A DNA stretch of 64,000 nt from Eopsaltria australis (lineage: Eukaryota > Chordata > Aves > Passeriformes > Petroicidae): contig JAVTVJ010000566.1 in the NCBI GenBank assembly GCA_034509425.1, forward strand, positions 868,001-932,000, read 5' to 3'. A program made the position numbers and the translations under genes. Every line of letters begins with the position of its first letter. The stretch's first letter is position 1. Positions 31,470 through 44,400 of this stretch are shown here, piece by piece. The notes under the pieces were generated by a model. The model ran no database searches. It had not been told where the DNA came from and saw only the letters and a list, made by a program, of their open reading frames with translations.

Positions 31470-31640
31470 TTTAGGTAGGTTTTAGATAGGTTTAGATTAA
31501 ATATTAGGAAGGAATTCTTCCCTGTGAGGAGGGGGGGAAGCCCTGGCACAGCTGCACAGAGAAGCTGTGGCTGCCCCTGGGTCCCTGGAAGAGTCCAAGG
31601 CCAATCTTTTCCAGTTTGTTCTCTTTTTTCTCTAGACAGC
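31470..31640 (+). mobile_element. CR1 LINE fragment
   Basis: TTAGATTAAATATTAGGAAG, AATTCTTCCCTGTGAGGAGG and GAGAAGCTGTGGCTGCCCCT are hallmark CR1 3'-region words on the plus strand. Confidence 0.75.
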
Positions 31641-32224
31641 TCCTGAGAAATTGCTTCTGGATCCAGAAAAGAAAAGTGAAACCCAAGCACACGGAATAAA
31701 CCAGGCTGTGGTGAGGACATTCAATGAATTGTTTGATAGCATTTAAAAGTTCCGATGAAACTCACACATGGTGGGAGATAAGACATTTTGTGGCCATTTT
31801 TGTACTGGGTAGATAAGGACTGACATTATTGCCCAAATTATCTCCAGCTGAGCAAAACACTTGAGTGTGTTCTTAAATTTTAAGCCCACAAATAGATATA
31901 GATCACTTCACTTTCTCTTCTTTATTGCTGTGTAAATCCTGAGCTTCTTCCTCAGAGATTTTTTGCTTCTTATTTCTCCTAATCAGGCAAAACTCCCAAT
32001 AATTCTGTAACACTCTTGAGGCATTATGCAGCCTATTTATAGCTGCTTTTAACAGAAATAACTTGGACAAATCCAGCGTGCAGAGACTTCCAAGCAGCAG
32101 CAGCAGCAGCAGGGTGCAAAGTTCCCTTTGCTTCTTTTCTGTGAATCTGTGATAGAAACTGGAAGGGCAAATCAGGTAATTTAGGAGCTGGGAAGGATCC
32201 TGTGTGCAGCTCCTGGAATGGAAT

Positions 32225-32910
32225 CATGGAATGGATAAAGGTGGGAAAGACCTCGAGGGCTGAATCCTATCTTTAATCCAGCACTACTGAACTGTGCCCA
32301 CAAGTGCCACGTCCAAATCCTTTGAACACTTCCAGGGATTGTAATCCCAGCCCCTTCCAAGGTCTGACCACCTTTCCAGCGAAGAAATTCTTCCCAATAT
32401 CCAACCTAAACCTCCTCTGGTGCAACCTGAGGCTGTTTCTTGTCATGCCCCTTGTTCCCTTAGAGAGGAGATCAACTTCCACTTTACTCCATCATTTTCA
32501 GATTCAGAAGGTTCCCCCTGAGCCTCCTTTTGTCCAGGCTGAGCCCTCCCAGCTTCTCCTGGTGCTTCTCCAGCTCTGTTCCCTTCCCTGGGCACACTCC
32601 AGCCCTTTCAGGTCCTTCTTGGAGTGAGAGGGGCCCTGAGCTGCCCCAGGATTTGTGTCCCTCAGCACAGGGGACAATCCCTGCCCTGGCCCAGCCTAGG
32701 TACCAGTGGCTTCTTGCCCACCTGGGTACACCTGGGTACACCTGGGTACACCTGGCTCATGTCCAGCTGCTGTCCCCAGCACCCCCAGGGCCTTTCCCAG
32801 CTCCTCATCCCCCAGTCTGCAGCAGAGCCTAGGGCAGGATCCTCACAAAGGTGCTCAGGCTGCAGCTCCATCCTGTCCTGCTCCCTCTGTGATCTGCTGG
32901 TCCCTGCCTG
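32225..32910 (-). mobile_element. Longer CR1 LINE fragment
   Basis: It begins ATCATGGAATGGATAAAGG, followed by ACTTCCAGGGATTG, GAAGAAATTCTTCCCAATAT and CTCCCAGCTTCTCCTGG. Oldest-looking and longest CR1 copy here. It contains a 10-bp unit (ACACCTGGGT) repeated three times near 32,722-32,755. Confidence 0.75.
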
Positions 32911-32929
32911 AATTGTGAGTTGTATTTGT

Positions 32930-35900
32930 AAAATTCAGCCCAGTTTGGAAAAAAAAAAGAAGGTTCACCCACCTACAGTAACTCTAAGGGATGATGGATG
33001 GATTTAGCTGGAACAACCTGCTCTAAAAACAGACCTGTGGTTCCTTTATTCTGGCATGGGAACAATGGGATGTGGGAAGAGGAGAAAGAGCCTGAGAAAC
33101 TCCACATCCCCTGATCCCAGCAGAGCTCAGAGGCAAGGCTGGAAAGCCTCATCCTCCCAAATTCTCCAGCCAGGGCTTTATCTGAAAATATCTGAGAACT
33201 GGTTTATCTTCATCTGGGGTTCGTGAGGAAATGTAGCTTGGGAGGTTTTCACCCTCATTTCTCCTCGTGCCCTCTTTCTTTCTCCTCTTTGCACTTGGTG
33301 AAGTTCAGGTAGATAAGAGGAGGGAACAAAGGGCTGAAAATGCTGAATTCCTATAAGGTTTCTGAAAATGTGTGGCCAAGGAGAGAAAAGTTAACCTATT
33401 AAAGATCCTGCATTTACAGAAATTGAATCTCTTTTCTCAGAGGGAAAAGCTGCACTGTCGTGTTTTGACATAAGAACTGACATGGAAAGAAGGTGTTGAA
33501 AACTTCTAGTCCGGGGAAACTCTGGGATCCTTTTGTGGGCTCAAAGAAGTCAAAGCTGGAACAAACCCTTTGGAAATCCCAGCCTAGAATTGCTATCATC
33601 TTTGTAGTAGATCTTTTTATAACAATTCCCCACTGGTTTCAATCCATGGAATAGTATTAGTGGGAGATGGGGAATATCTGTTCCTCTGAAGAACCTTTCC
33701 TTCTTATTCCTCACATAAATAAATCACTTAGAGAAAAAAAAACAGGTTTTCAACATCTCCAGTCCTAATAAAAAAGGGACACACAAAAATGTGAAGTGGG
33801 CAATGAATATTCTAGTTTAGTTCAGACAATTTTACACTTTTCCCAACTCGTTTGTCATTAATGCGATGGAACAGTGAATGGATTTCATATCACTGGACAA
33901 TGAATTTCATATCCCTGGACAATGATATGAAAAATGTCCTGTCTAACAGTGAAATGTGACTGTGGGTTTGCATTTTCAAGCAGTTTGGCTTCCCCTGGCA
34001 CGACCCTGGGGCGAGACCTGACTGAGGCTTTACTTGAGCTGCCTGAATTATTCCCAGAGCCAGCGTGAGCTTCGTGTTCAGAGCAAATTTAGACAACCAA
34101 GTAACTCAAAATTCACTCACAAAGAACTTCTAAAACGTGAAGAATGCCTGAATTTTATATAAAGCACAATTTGAATGTGAATTAAAGCCCACTTGAACAT
34201 GAGATCTCCTTTTGTACTTCTGTCTCTGACTTAACTGAAGGAAGGTGATGGGACATTTTTTCCCCACTGTTGGTTTCATTGTAAAAATGGTATTTTTGAG
34301 GAAAAAGGAAACGTTTGCAAGGCATTTCACTAAAAAATAGAAGCAGAGGAGGATCTGGGTTGCAAATTCCAGACCAAAACCTGAGCGCTTCCAAAATAAA
34401 GGGTTCTGATCCCTCTGTACTCTCACCGTCCAAGGAAAGCAGAGTCAGCCCCTGCCTTTTGCCTCCCTGTGCATTTTGCAAGCACTAAAGAGGGGCTGGG
34501 AGCTCAGAGCAGCTTTTCCCTCTCATCTCCATCACCAGAGCCTCTCTTCTGTGTGCTCTCCACAAATGATGTGCATTTGAATATGAAGTTTATCAGTTTT
34601 TTTATGCCTCTTTTGATGCCATGATACAATTCAGCCTCACATGCATGTGTGGAAGCACATGCACACACCCAATCCCACCAAGAGCTCCTTTTACTTCCCA
34701 AATTTTTTTTTTTTAAACACAAAATCAAGCCCACATTTTAGTCTCCACTGTAATTATAATCAACAGCTTCTTCTAGAGAGATAAAAAGAGAAAAGTGGGA
34801 ATCAGGAAAAGGGAAATGTTACAAGTCTTTTCATTAGGGTTTTATGTATTTAAAGAATTTACATTTTTAACCAGTGGCAAATTTATTTCATCCTCCATAA
34901 GCTCTGAGGATCCTTTGGTATAAACAGCACCAAAGCTGTCATTTGAGAACAATCATCTATTTTCTGTTTATTGAGAGTTTGCTTCTTTTTGTGCCACGGT
35001 GTTTTGCGCTGAGCTGGAAATATTTGTTCCAAATGATAATTGTCAAACTGCTCGCTCTGTTTGGGATTCACTTGGTAAAGAGAGCTGTGAAAAATAGAGG
35101 GAATGGTGCCAGCTGATTTCTTTGGGATGGAGGTTGAAGCCTTCCCCAAATCCAGGTGAGGTCCCACTGCAGTTTGCTGGCAGCCACAGCAGGGGCAGAG
35201 AGGGAAGGTTTAATTTGAGGAGAGGCAGCTGAGATTTGTGTGTGCAGAGCTCTGGTGGCTGAAATTCAGGTTTAAGGGCATGTGATGGGATTTTTCCCAG
35301 TCCTTTTCAGTGGGATCTAACCCATTCCCATGTGGAATTAGTGGAATTCTGCTCCCATCAAACAATGCTTCCATCAGTGCTGCTGCCAAGCTAGGCTGGG
35401 CTGGATGCTTGGGGGTTTTGGTGTGGAATACCCTCAAAATTCTACAATCTGACACCAGCTTGGACAGGAGCGTCTGGGCAAGGTTTAGCCTTTAGTCTGG
35501 GCTTCAGTCTGGGTTCAGGAGTGTGCTGTACACCCAGGAACTGCTCGTGACAGGAGCACAGATAATGTGAGCAGGACTCACTCACCTCTGGCCCTGCCAC
35601 TCCCCAGATCCCATTCCAATATCCCAGCCCTGTCCTTGTATCCAAGCTCCTGCTCAGGCACAGAAACTGCACAAATCAGGGGCTTAAAAATCCTGTTTGG
35701 TGTGAGCTGCACAGCAGCAGATTCCAACCTTCAGAGAGAAGAATCCTCCAGCTCCTGGAGTGAATCTGCCTCTTACCTGAGCAGCCACTGAAAGAGCAGG
35801 GGTAGGAATGTCCTAAAACTTTCCCCAAACACAAATTAAGACCCATTTCCAGGATGTACTGCACACTTCACTGATTATTTGCAGGTTTATAACTTCTCTG

Positions 35901-38610
35901 TCTCATTGATTCTTTCTGTGCTGCCCATGGGATTTAGGAGCCCCAGGATTCTCTTGCCCGTATTTTGCATTTTAACTTGAGAAGAAAATAAAAGAATAGA
36001 AGAATTAAAATATTTAATTTTAATAAGTAGAAGAAATGAATGGAAGAAAAATATTTATTGTATTAAGAGCTAGGAGTTTTCTGTTCAGATCAGCAGAAAT
36101 AAAGGGGAATAAAGTCCCCTCCTCAATCACTGATGGCTTTTTATTTGTATCTTCAAATAAGGCTGGAAATGCCTTAGGGCTGGGAACAGGAATTTGCCAT
36201 TTCTTAGCCCAACACCATTATTCTGTTTTCTTAAAGATACAAATTATTCCTGCCTTTGGTCAGGATTTAAGGTAATTCATTTGTATTTCATACACAATTC
36301 CTGGGCCTCACTCATTGCAGGAGTGGAACAGAATTTATTATAAAGATCTTTGTGGAGTTGAGGTGGTGTTGGGGTGATCTTCTCAACCTGAAATTCTTTC
36401 ATTCTGTGACCTCAGAAGTCACACCCAGCAATAATTTCATAGCAAAAAGTGACTTTTGTGTGGATTTCTGGATCTCCAGATCCTGTTTGTTTGAAACCTG
36501 TGGCTCTTTTGCTCATCCCAGTGCCAGGAGCTGCTCCCAAACGCCCTGAGAGAGCTGACAAATATTCTGCAAAGCAGTGACTTCCACATCAGCAAAAGCA
36601 TTAATTAAGAAAGCAGGGCTATTAGTGTCCTTTATTATCCCAAAACATCCTTGGGAACCAAAATATCAGTGCAGAAATCGTTGCAGGATGATCCCACTCA
36701 GTGCTGTCACTAGGCAACCCTGGATGTTGGCTTTGAGGCCCTCAAAGGATGGGATTGGGATGGAAATCAGAGGTGATGAGTTAAAAAGCCACTGACAAAG
36801 AGGTTTGTTGGTGTTTTGTGGGACAGGAGACTGATCTCACACTGCTCTCAGTGTTTCATGGAGCTGTGGAAGGCTGAAGCTGAAGCTTCTCTTCCTCTTT
36901 TTAATATCTCACATTTCCTTTTGTCACACCTCATTTATGCTCTGCTCTTAACAGAGTTTCAGAGCCAGGGGTCCCTTTTATTGTTTTATTGCAGCTGCTA
37001 ATCCCATAAAAATGTCATCCTCAGCCACTTAGGAAAGCTCTGGGAAGCCTTGCCTTGGAAGAGCAATAAAATTCCTGCTGAAATAGAGAGAAAAATGTTG
37101 TGTGGCAGCCTCTGGGTACCTGTGCCGTGCTCTGGGACCCACAGGCAGCACAGAGGCTTTGAGGTTGAGCTGACAAGAAAGAGTACGTGGGATTCCTTGA
37201 GATATTCTCCTTCTTCATCCTTTTGACTCCAGAGCTTTGAAATAAGATTGGAAATCATTGCTCCAGTGAATAGGAGCTGCAGTGTCTTTCTCTGGAGAGA
37301 CAGAGGCTGAAATAAGGAACGAGAAATTATAATTTCTTCCCTGCCTGGCAATCCATGGACCCAGAATCCCTGCAGGGCTGGGCACAGAGGGCTCCTCTCC
37401 AACAGCAACCACCAACCCAGGAATGAATTAAAAGTGATTTTTGACTCCATTCCTTGCATTTGAAGGAAAGCACCAGGAACACCTGGAGTTCTTTTTGCTC
37501 ACTTTTTGGACAGAGCCTAGGATGGCTTTGCCAGGGGGCTGTGGCACAGCTCCAAGGCCACTTTGCTCCTGGAGGTCTTTAATGACCATCCTTGGGACAT
37601 CTTTGGGAGGAGGGAAGGCTCAGTTGTCAGAACTGGAGCCCTGAGCTTTGTCACACCAGCCTGCAGCCATCCCATCTCCTGCAGCCTCAAAGTCCTCATT
37701 GCATTCGCTTCAGAAAATAATAAATAAGGTTCCTTCCAGGGGCTACAAAGCTGTGGCTGTCAGGCTGCCAGTGGAGCAGATCCAGCCCTGTGTCATTGTC
37801 ACCAGCCTGACTCTCTGTGGCACAGCTCAGTTGTTGATTTCTGCTCTTGCTCTGTCACCTGTAAAGAAAGAATCCATTTGTTGGTGTGCCTGGGTTTGTG
37901 CTGCTCTCCCCAAAACACCCAATTTCCAACCAGAGGAACGTGAGCTTCAGGAGCAGAGCCAGGAATATTTCTAGCAAGATTTAATGGCTGTTTCCTGCCC
38001 TTCATCCCTTTCCTCCCTGGCTTTAATTGCCCCAAATAAAACCCCCTTGCAGCACACGGAGCCCAGCAATGCCCTGGGCATTCCCTGTGCCTGGCTCTGC
38101 TGTGCCAGGGCAGTGCCACTGCTTTTGACAGCTTTTCCCTGGAGCTTTTCCTCCCTCTGGACTATATTTGTCCAGCCTGTGAGCCCTGAGAAGGATCTGC
38201 AACGTGAAATTCTCCTTGACTCTCTCATGTAACAGAAAAATTAGCAGGAGGCTGGGTTCAGTAATTTGAAATAAAAGCTGCATATCCCACATTTTGCTTC
38301 AAGAAGAGGCAGGCAGACACTCCAACATCAATGCACCCATGCAGGCTGAGCTGTATTTTGTATTTTGTATTTTCATCCCTGCCACGAGAGGTGAGTTCTG
38401 CTGATCCTGATGCCACTGGGATGGGCTGGAGAAGCCCAGGAAAAGGTTCAGTGACTCAGGCTTTTCCAGTGGGATGCGGTGCTCTGGGTATCAGGGCATG
38501 AATGAGGTTGGATGTGGGGAGTTCTGGGTGTGAAATGAACAAAAAGCTCCTCCATGCCCCCATATCACCAAAGATATCAGCACAGAAAGAAGCTTAAATA
38601 AAATATTGAA
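32930..38610. other. No gene seen
   Basis: AT-rich unique-looking sequence. Frames up to about 150 codons (36,998-37,459 minus) have no recognisable features. Confidence 0.5.
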
Positions 38611-38613
38611 AAA

Positions 38614-38712
38614 CTCACTGGATTTTCCTGTGAGTAAACCTGTTGTCCAGAGCAACTTTTGGAACCTCACTAAATTTTCCCGTGAGTAAAGCTGTTGTCA
38701 GATCACCTTGCA
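38614..38712. repeat. Two-unit tandem duplication, about 51 bp
   Basis: CTCACT...TTTTCC.GTGAGTAAA..TGTTGTC occurs from 38,614 and again from 38,665. Confidence 0.7.
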
Positions 38713-41235
38713 GCTTTTAATTTGGAATTAGCTCTGAGTATCCCTGATTGTTAAAAAGCATGTGGCCAGGCCTGGCTGTGCACCCCAGGCCAAGCTGGAG
38801 AGAATCAGCTGAGGAATTAAAGTGGCCAGAAATAAAAATAAATAAGGGATGTATTAAAGGAAAATCTGTTTTTGCTGCAAATTGGGTTGAATATTCAATC
38901 TTATCTGAATATCTATAGAATAAATGCAATGTATGGAATTTCCCAGGCCAGGGGTTGAGGTATGCTCTTGAACTTTTCCCCAGCAAACTGAGGGAGGAGC
39001 AGGCATTGATTAATGAGCAAAGTATGTGCAGCATGTGGGGAAAGCACGAAAATGTTCCTGAATCACCAAGTTTTACCCTCAGACATTAAAAAGAGAAATA
39101 AATCTGTGAATAATAAAGCTTTTCCCTGCTTGGCTTCTGTTCTCAGCTCTGCTCTGGGAGGTGTAAAAGGGTGGCAACGTTGCCACCAATATTTTCCAGG
39201 CTCTGAGCTTGCTTGGGCAGTGATGAAAGGAAGATCAAGCCAAGCTTCTTCACACTGCAGCAAAACCTTCACTGCTCCTGCATCCCGACTGCCAAATTTA
39301 AGAGAAAAGGTTAATATAAAACTACCAGTTGAGATTCTAAAGGATATTCGAGGTGACATGTTGGCCATGAGCTCCGCTTTGGGCTCTGGGGGAGAAAAAA
39401 AACCAGAACAAGGTTAGTTCTAACCTTCAAATTAACCTTTTTCTATTTTTTTCCTGCAGCCAGAAGAAGACCTACGGGCCAAGATGTCGGCTCGAATATT
39501 TTGTGTGTATTTCAAGGCTCTACTTTGACCCCATTTTCATGGTTTAGTCTCTGGACTTACCCAACACCAAGTGGTGATTTTCCTGGGACCAGAGGAAAGA
39601 GAAATATTATTTATGGGCTGCTTTAGAATTCCTGCTTTGTTTCAGCTGAACTAATTCCGTTGTCTAGCATTCACCGTGCTCCTTTTTTTTTTATTTTTTT
39701 CCTGTGGCCCTACTATTTTTATTTATTTAATTTTTTTTTTCCTGGCTATTTGTTCCTTGTCATCTGCAGTAATCTCATTTCATTTGTTCAGCTCTTGGCA
39801 TGGTCTCCCAACAGAGTCAGCTGCTGCCATGGATATGTGGAATTTCTGCAATCTGCCTAAATATCAATAGACTATTGAACTTTTCTATTATGCACCCTTG
39901 TAATCAAGTCAACTGCTTGAGAATTTGCACATCTACGCATTTAGATGTGGAAAAAATAGGCTGTGTTCATGTCATTAAAGTGGATATCATAATACTCATG
40001 CAGAAAAGGGCCAAATTAAGGTTTAGCAGGCAAGTTTAATTCCAGCACTTCCTCTTTGTTTGGTGCTTGACTTTGCAACCTGAAAGAGATCTCTAAATTT
40101 TTTTTATTTGATTTTATTTAAAGAAAAAATTAATTTAAATTTAATTAATTAATTAATTAATTTATTTATTTACTTTATTCATTATATCCACAGAAAACTG
40201 AGCTGCTGAATTCTCTGTGGCCCTTGCTGTGAGTTATTAGTCATTAATAAGATTTTCAGTTATTAAAGGTGAAGTAAAGAAGGGGAAGCAAAAGTTACTG
40301 AGTTTTCTCAGCACCAACTTTGTAGTGGGATGGAAAGTGAAAAAAAAACCCAAAATCAGGGGTTTTGTGCATTTTGTGCCTCAAAACCCCGGTACAAAAA
40401 TCACATTTTTTTTTAAACAGAGATGAAGGAACATTTTCTAAACAAGTCAACAAAAGAAAGGCAGGATGAGACAGCTGAGACTGAAAACAAGAAATGGGGC
40501 TGTTCTCAAATTTTTCACAACATGTGGAGTTTTGAGCCCAGGATGTTTGGGTTCTTTATTTTTTATGGTATCAGAAAAACCACAGGTCAGCTTCAAATTT
40601 TACAATTGAACCAGCTTGGTATCATCTGGAGGCTAAGACAGGAATTAAAAATAAATAAATAAAAACTCAAATACAAACTAAAAATGGCTCCTTTGAGTTG
40701 GAATTGAGTGGCTGGAATTGAGTGAAAGGAAGGAGCTGGAGAAATCAAAGGGAAGATTTTTGTCAAGACAGCTTGGTCAACACAGGGCCAGAAATCCAGG
40801 AGGAATTTGGAGGGGAGTGTTGACCACTAAAGGAATAGAAATGATCAGAAATTGCAGCTGGAATCTGGCATTTAAAAATAAAAGAAAATTAAAGTTGTAG
40901 AGATTATAAGTGGAGATAATAAGATAAATAATAGGATAAAATAATAGGAGATCTGTTGGAGGAGGGACTTGGCTTTTGGATATATAAAATTTAGTGCTAA
41001 TTCTGGTCTGGGACACACCTGAGCAGATTTTTACCCTCAGGTTTATGGTGTTGGAACAATTCTGCTCCAGGTGCTCCCAACAGCAAAGGGCAAATAATGA
41101 AGAATTTCTGTTCTTCTTTCTCCCTGTGGGAGATCAGACCAAAATACAGAGACTGGAGCTCTGTGTCTCACTCTGCTCCTGGAGGGGAAGCAGCAGCTGG
41201 ATATTGGTAATTTACAGCATTTCATGATGTGCTGT
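38713..41235. other. No gene seen
   Basis: AT-rich. Contains an AATT/ATTT tract near 40,118-40,175. Confidence 0.5.
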
Positions 41236-41239
41236 GACA

Positions 41240-41460
41240 GTTTCCTGGAGGTTTTTTGGTTGGGGGTTTTAGAGTTTTGGGGTTTTTGTTGGGTTTTTTT
41301 GTTGTTATGTATTTGGTTTTTTGGGGTTTTTGGGTTTTTTGGTATTTTTTTGGGGGGGTTTTTTGTGGGTTGGTTTGTTTGTTGTTGGGTTTTTTGTGGG
41401 GTTTTTTTTGGTTTCTTTGTTTGGTTTTTTGTTTTCTGGTCTTTTTTCCCTTTGTTTGGA
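41240..41460. repeat. T/G-only low-complexity tract
   Basis: About 220 bp made almost only of T and G in runs such as GGGGTTTTTGGG on the plus strand. Several G runs of three or more make G-quadruplex formation possible. Confidence 0.8.
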
Positions 41461-44400
41461 CAGCTGTCTTTATGCAGCTCATCTGGGATGGCCACAGATC
41501 GTTTCCTCCGTTGACTCTTCCCCAAACCCTCCCTATTTTTCACATCCCTTTATTTAAATTAATGACAGAATCAATAACTGGGAAATCAATAACATCTCTA
41601 AGTCTGTCTAAGCCACCTCCTCTGACCAAGTTCTCTTTCAATGCTCCATTTTTCCAGGACCCTCTCTCAGGTACCTGGACATCTCACAAATCTCCAGGAG
41701 CATAAACTCCATAAACTTCCCCTGGTATTTTTGTCCCCTGTCACACTTGTTAACCCTTCAGACTTCACCAGAAGGGGTGAATTTTTACATTTTTACCTCT
41801 CTTTTCATATATCAATGTCACATCTGAGCTCTTCTAACCTAAATCACATTTTTTTCTCTTCAAGAGCTCAAAAATGTGTCCTGTTACAGCCTTAAACCTC
41901 CCTGGCTCTGTAATCTCCTCCTGCTCCATTAACAAACCTCTGTCAGAGTCTGGAAGGGAAAACAAGGGGTTTAAAAGGGTGTCCAGAACAATTAAAACCC
42001 CAGTAACTGTCCCAACCACAACGAGCTCACCCACAGGATCTGTACCTGTGTTCTCTTTTAGGTTAAGCCAAAATTTCCATCCAGGACTAGGTTATTTTCC
42101 CATCCAAGTGGAAAAGCCCTGATGAAATAAATGGATTTTTGCCCCTCCTGCACTTCTGTTTCTTGGCCATTTGTGGTCTTGTGGCAGGAAGGAGATGGAC
42201 AAAGAGCCCAGGGAAGTTTTCTTGCCAAAGCCCAGAGGTGCAGTGGTGACTTTTCATTATAATTTTAATATTTAATATTAATATTTAAAATAATTTTAAA
42301 TATTTATTTCTATTTCAGTAGAAAACGCCTCTACCACCAGGAATGAAGAGTCTTGATACTTTAGATGGCAGTTGAGTACTCTCAGATTTTTTCATTCATT
42401 TCCATGGGTGGCAGGAACATGGAAATCCTGCATTGTTCCTTTGTGAGTATTCCGAGATCTCTCTAATTTCCACCCCTGGATCATGCATTGGTCCAGCCCA
42501 GGATCCTCTCCTAAACATACAGAAATAAAGACATTTCCTCGCTCATTGGAGGCTCAGCTGAGAATTGCTCCTGCATTTCTGGAGATGATGAATGTTCTCT
42601 GAAATCTGTTTGCAGTGTCAATACTCTGCCTTTAGCTGGAGGTGCACACAAAAACGCTTTGAGGAAGCTCCTACAGCTCCTGCAGCACCACACTGGGAAT
42701 ATTTTGTGCTGTTCCCAGCAGATCCTTCTGTTATTTCTGTAAATATTTGCTCTGAGGAACAGCAAACAGGATTTTGGAAGGCTGGAAAGACGTTATTCAA
42801 AATGATGGTTAATAGTCAAGGAATGTTCTCTTGAGTCACTATCTGCTCTCTCCTGGCTGCCTCTTTTGATTTCTGGTAAAATTGTAAACCTGAATTCAGG
42901 TTGTGTATCAGAGAAATACCAGGAGTACAGATTTCTCTGTCTGGTTATTGTTGAAAAAAAAAATCACAATAAATCATAAAATCATTTTTATTGTGAAAGA
43001 AATAATTAAATGCATTATATGCAGCCACCCTGTAATACATTGCATAAGAGATTATAATGTATAAAAGGATCTTTGACTTATATTTAGCTTTGGCATCATT
43101 TTTTAAAGTATCATGGATACACTTACAGGCATGAAACTCTTTTCGAAATGAAAATAAATGCAGTAATTTCTATTCAATAGTTCAAATTAGAATTTAGACA
43201 TAAAACAAAAAAAAAAAAAACAAAAAACTAGGTGGTGTCAGATGGGGTGATCCAGCAAGAGAGCAGCACTATTTGAATTTCAAAATAATGAATTCCCAAA
43301 ATGTGCATCTCAAAAATAAGTTGTTCTTAATTTTAAAAATATTACTTGGGCTTGTCTGGGATGCAGTTTTTAAAGAACTTGCTGTCGCACCTTTGAAATT
43401 GCAATTAGCGTGGTTAGAAATTAATATCAGGTCTTTGATGGAAGCTGAGATTCTCAGGTAATCACTCAGCTCCTCCAGATGGGATTTCAGAATCTTCCCA
43501 GCAATGCAAAACCACGAGCCCTGGGAAGGCTTGGGAATGAATCAAGGAGATTCCTGATTGCTGCTGCTGAATCCTATAATTTCCATCTCTTTTTTGGGCA
43601 AAACTCACCCCCAGTGGGAGGCCAGGAGAAACTTCATGGAATTCTTCCTCCTTCCATGCAAACCGACACACAGCTCTGCCTCCACTGCCTTTCTCCTCGA
43701 AGTAGGTTGGGATCCATCTAAATTCTCCAAATATTCCCTTTCCTGAAGCCTCTCCTGATCCTTTCTGGCCACTCTGCTCCTGCTCCCACCCAGGCAGGTG
43801 GAAAACCCTTTTAGGGGAAAAACTTTGGGACAGAACTGGGGACCCTAAGTGGACCCTAAAGGGGCCTTCCCCCACCCCCAGCTGTGATTTCCATTTTGTT
43901 GTCTCTCCCCATTCCCTGGAGCAGCTCCCTGATTGCAGCAGTGCTGTTGGGATGGATTTTCCTGAGTGTTCTGACACCTTCCCCAGCCTGGAGAACAGAT
44001 TTAATAATCAGACAAAGGGATTTTTCTGTTCCTGCCCACCCTCGCTGAGTGCTGCTCGTGATTCTATTCATACCTGGCAGATTCCAGCAACATTGCTGCT
44101 TTTAAGGGATTTTTGGGGAGTGCAGCAAAATATCAGTAATTCAGCAAAATATCAGAGGATTAATTCTTCAAAATATCAGAGGAATAATTCAGCTGAAGTT
44201 GGAGAGAAAGGACAATGGACCACAACAACCCCATAGGGTTTTCTGTTCCACCACCCCATTCTCTGGCAGCATTTTCCATGCTCATCCTCAGGGCTGGGAT
44301 GAAATCTTTTCTTTGTTGTTATTCCTGCTCAGAGATTAAATGGGAATAATTTCTGTGGATAAATAATCATTCTGTGAATGATTTCAAATGCTTTTGTCCC

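Noticed and set aside
36998..37459. 153-codon minus-strand frame with hydrophobic stretches
   Set aside because: No signal peptide context or conserved motif; likely chance.
39200..39630. Two plus-strand exon-like segments (ending 39,412 with donor AAG|GTTAGT, then an acceptor at 39,459)
   Set aside because: The intron between them would be 47 nt, too short for a vertebrate intron. The peptide is not recognisable and no further exons were seen.
43462..43977. 171-codon minus-strand frame
   Set aside because: No recognisable motif or supporting signals.
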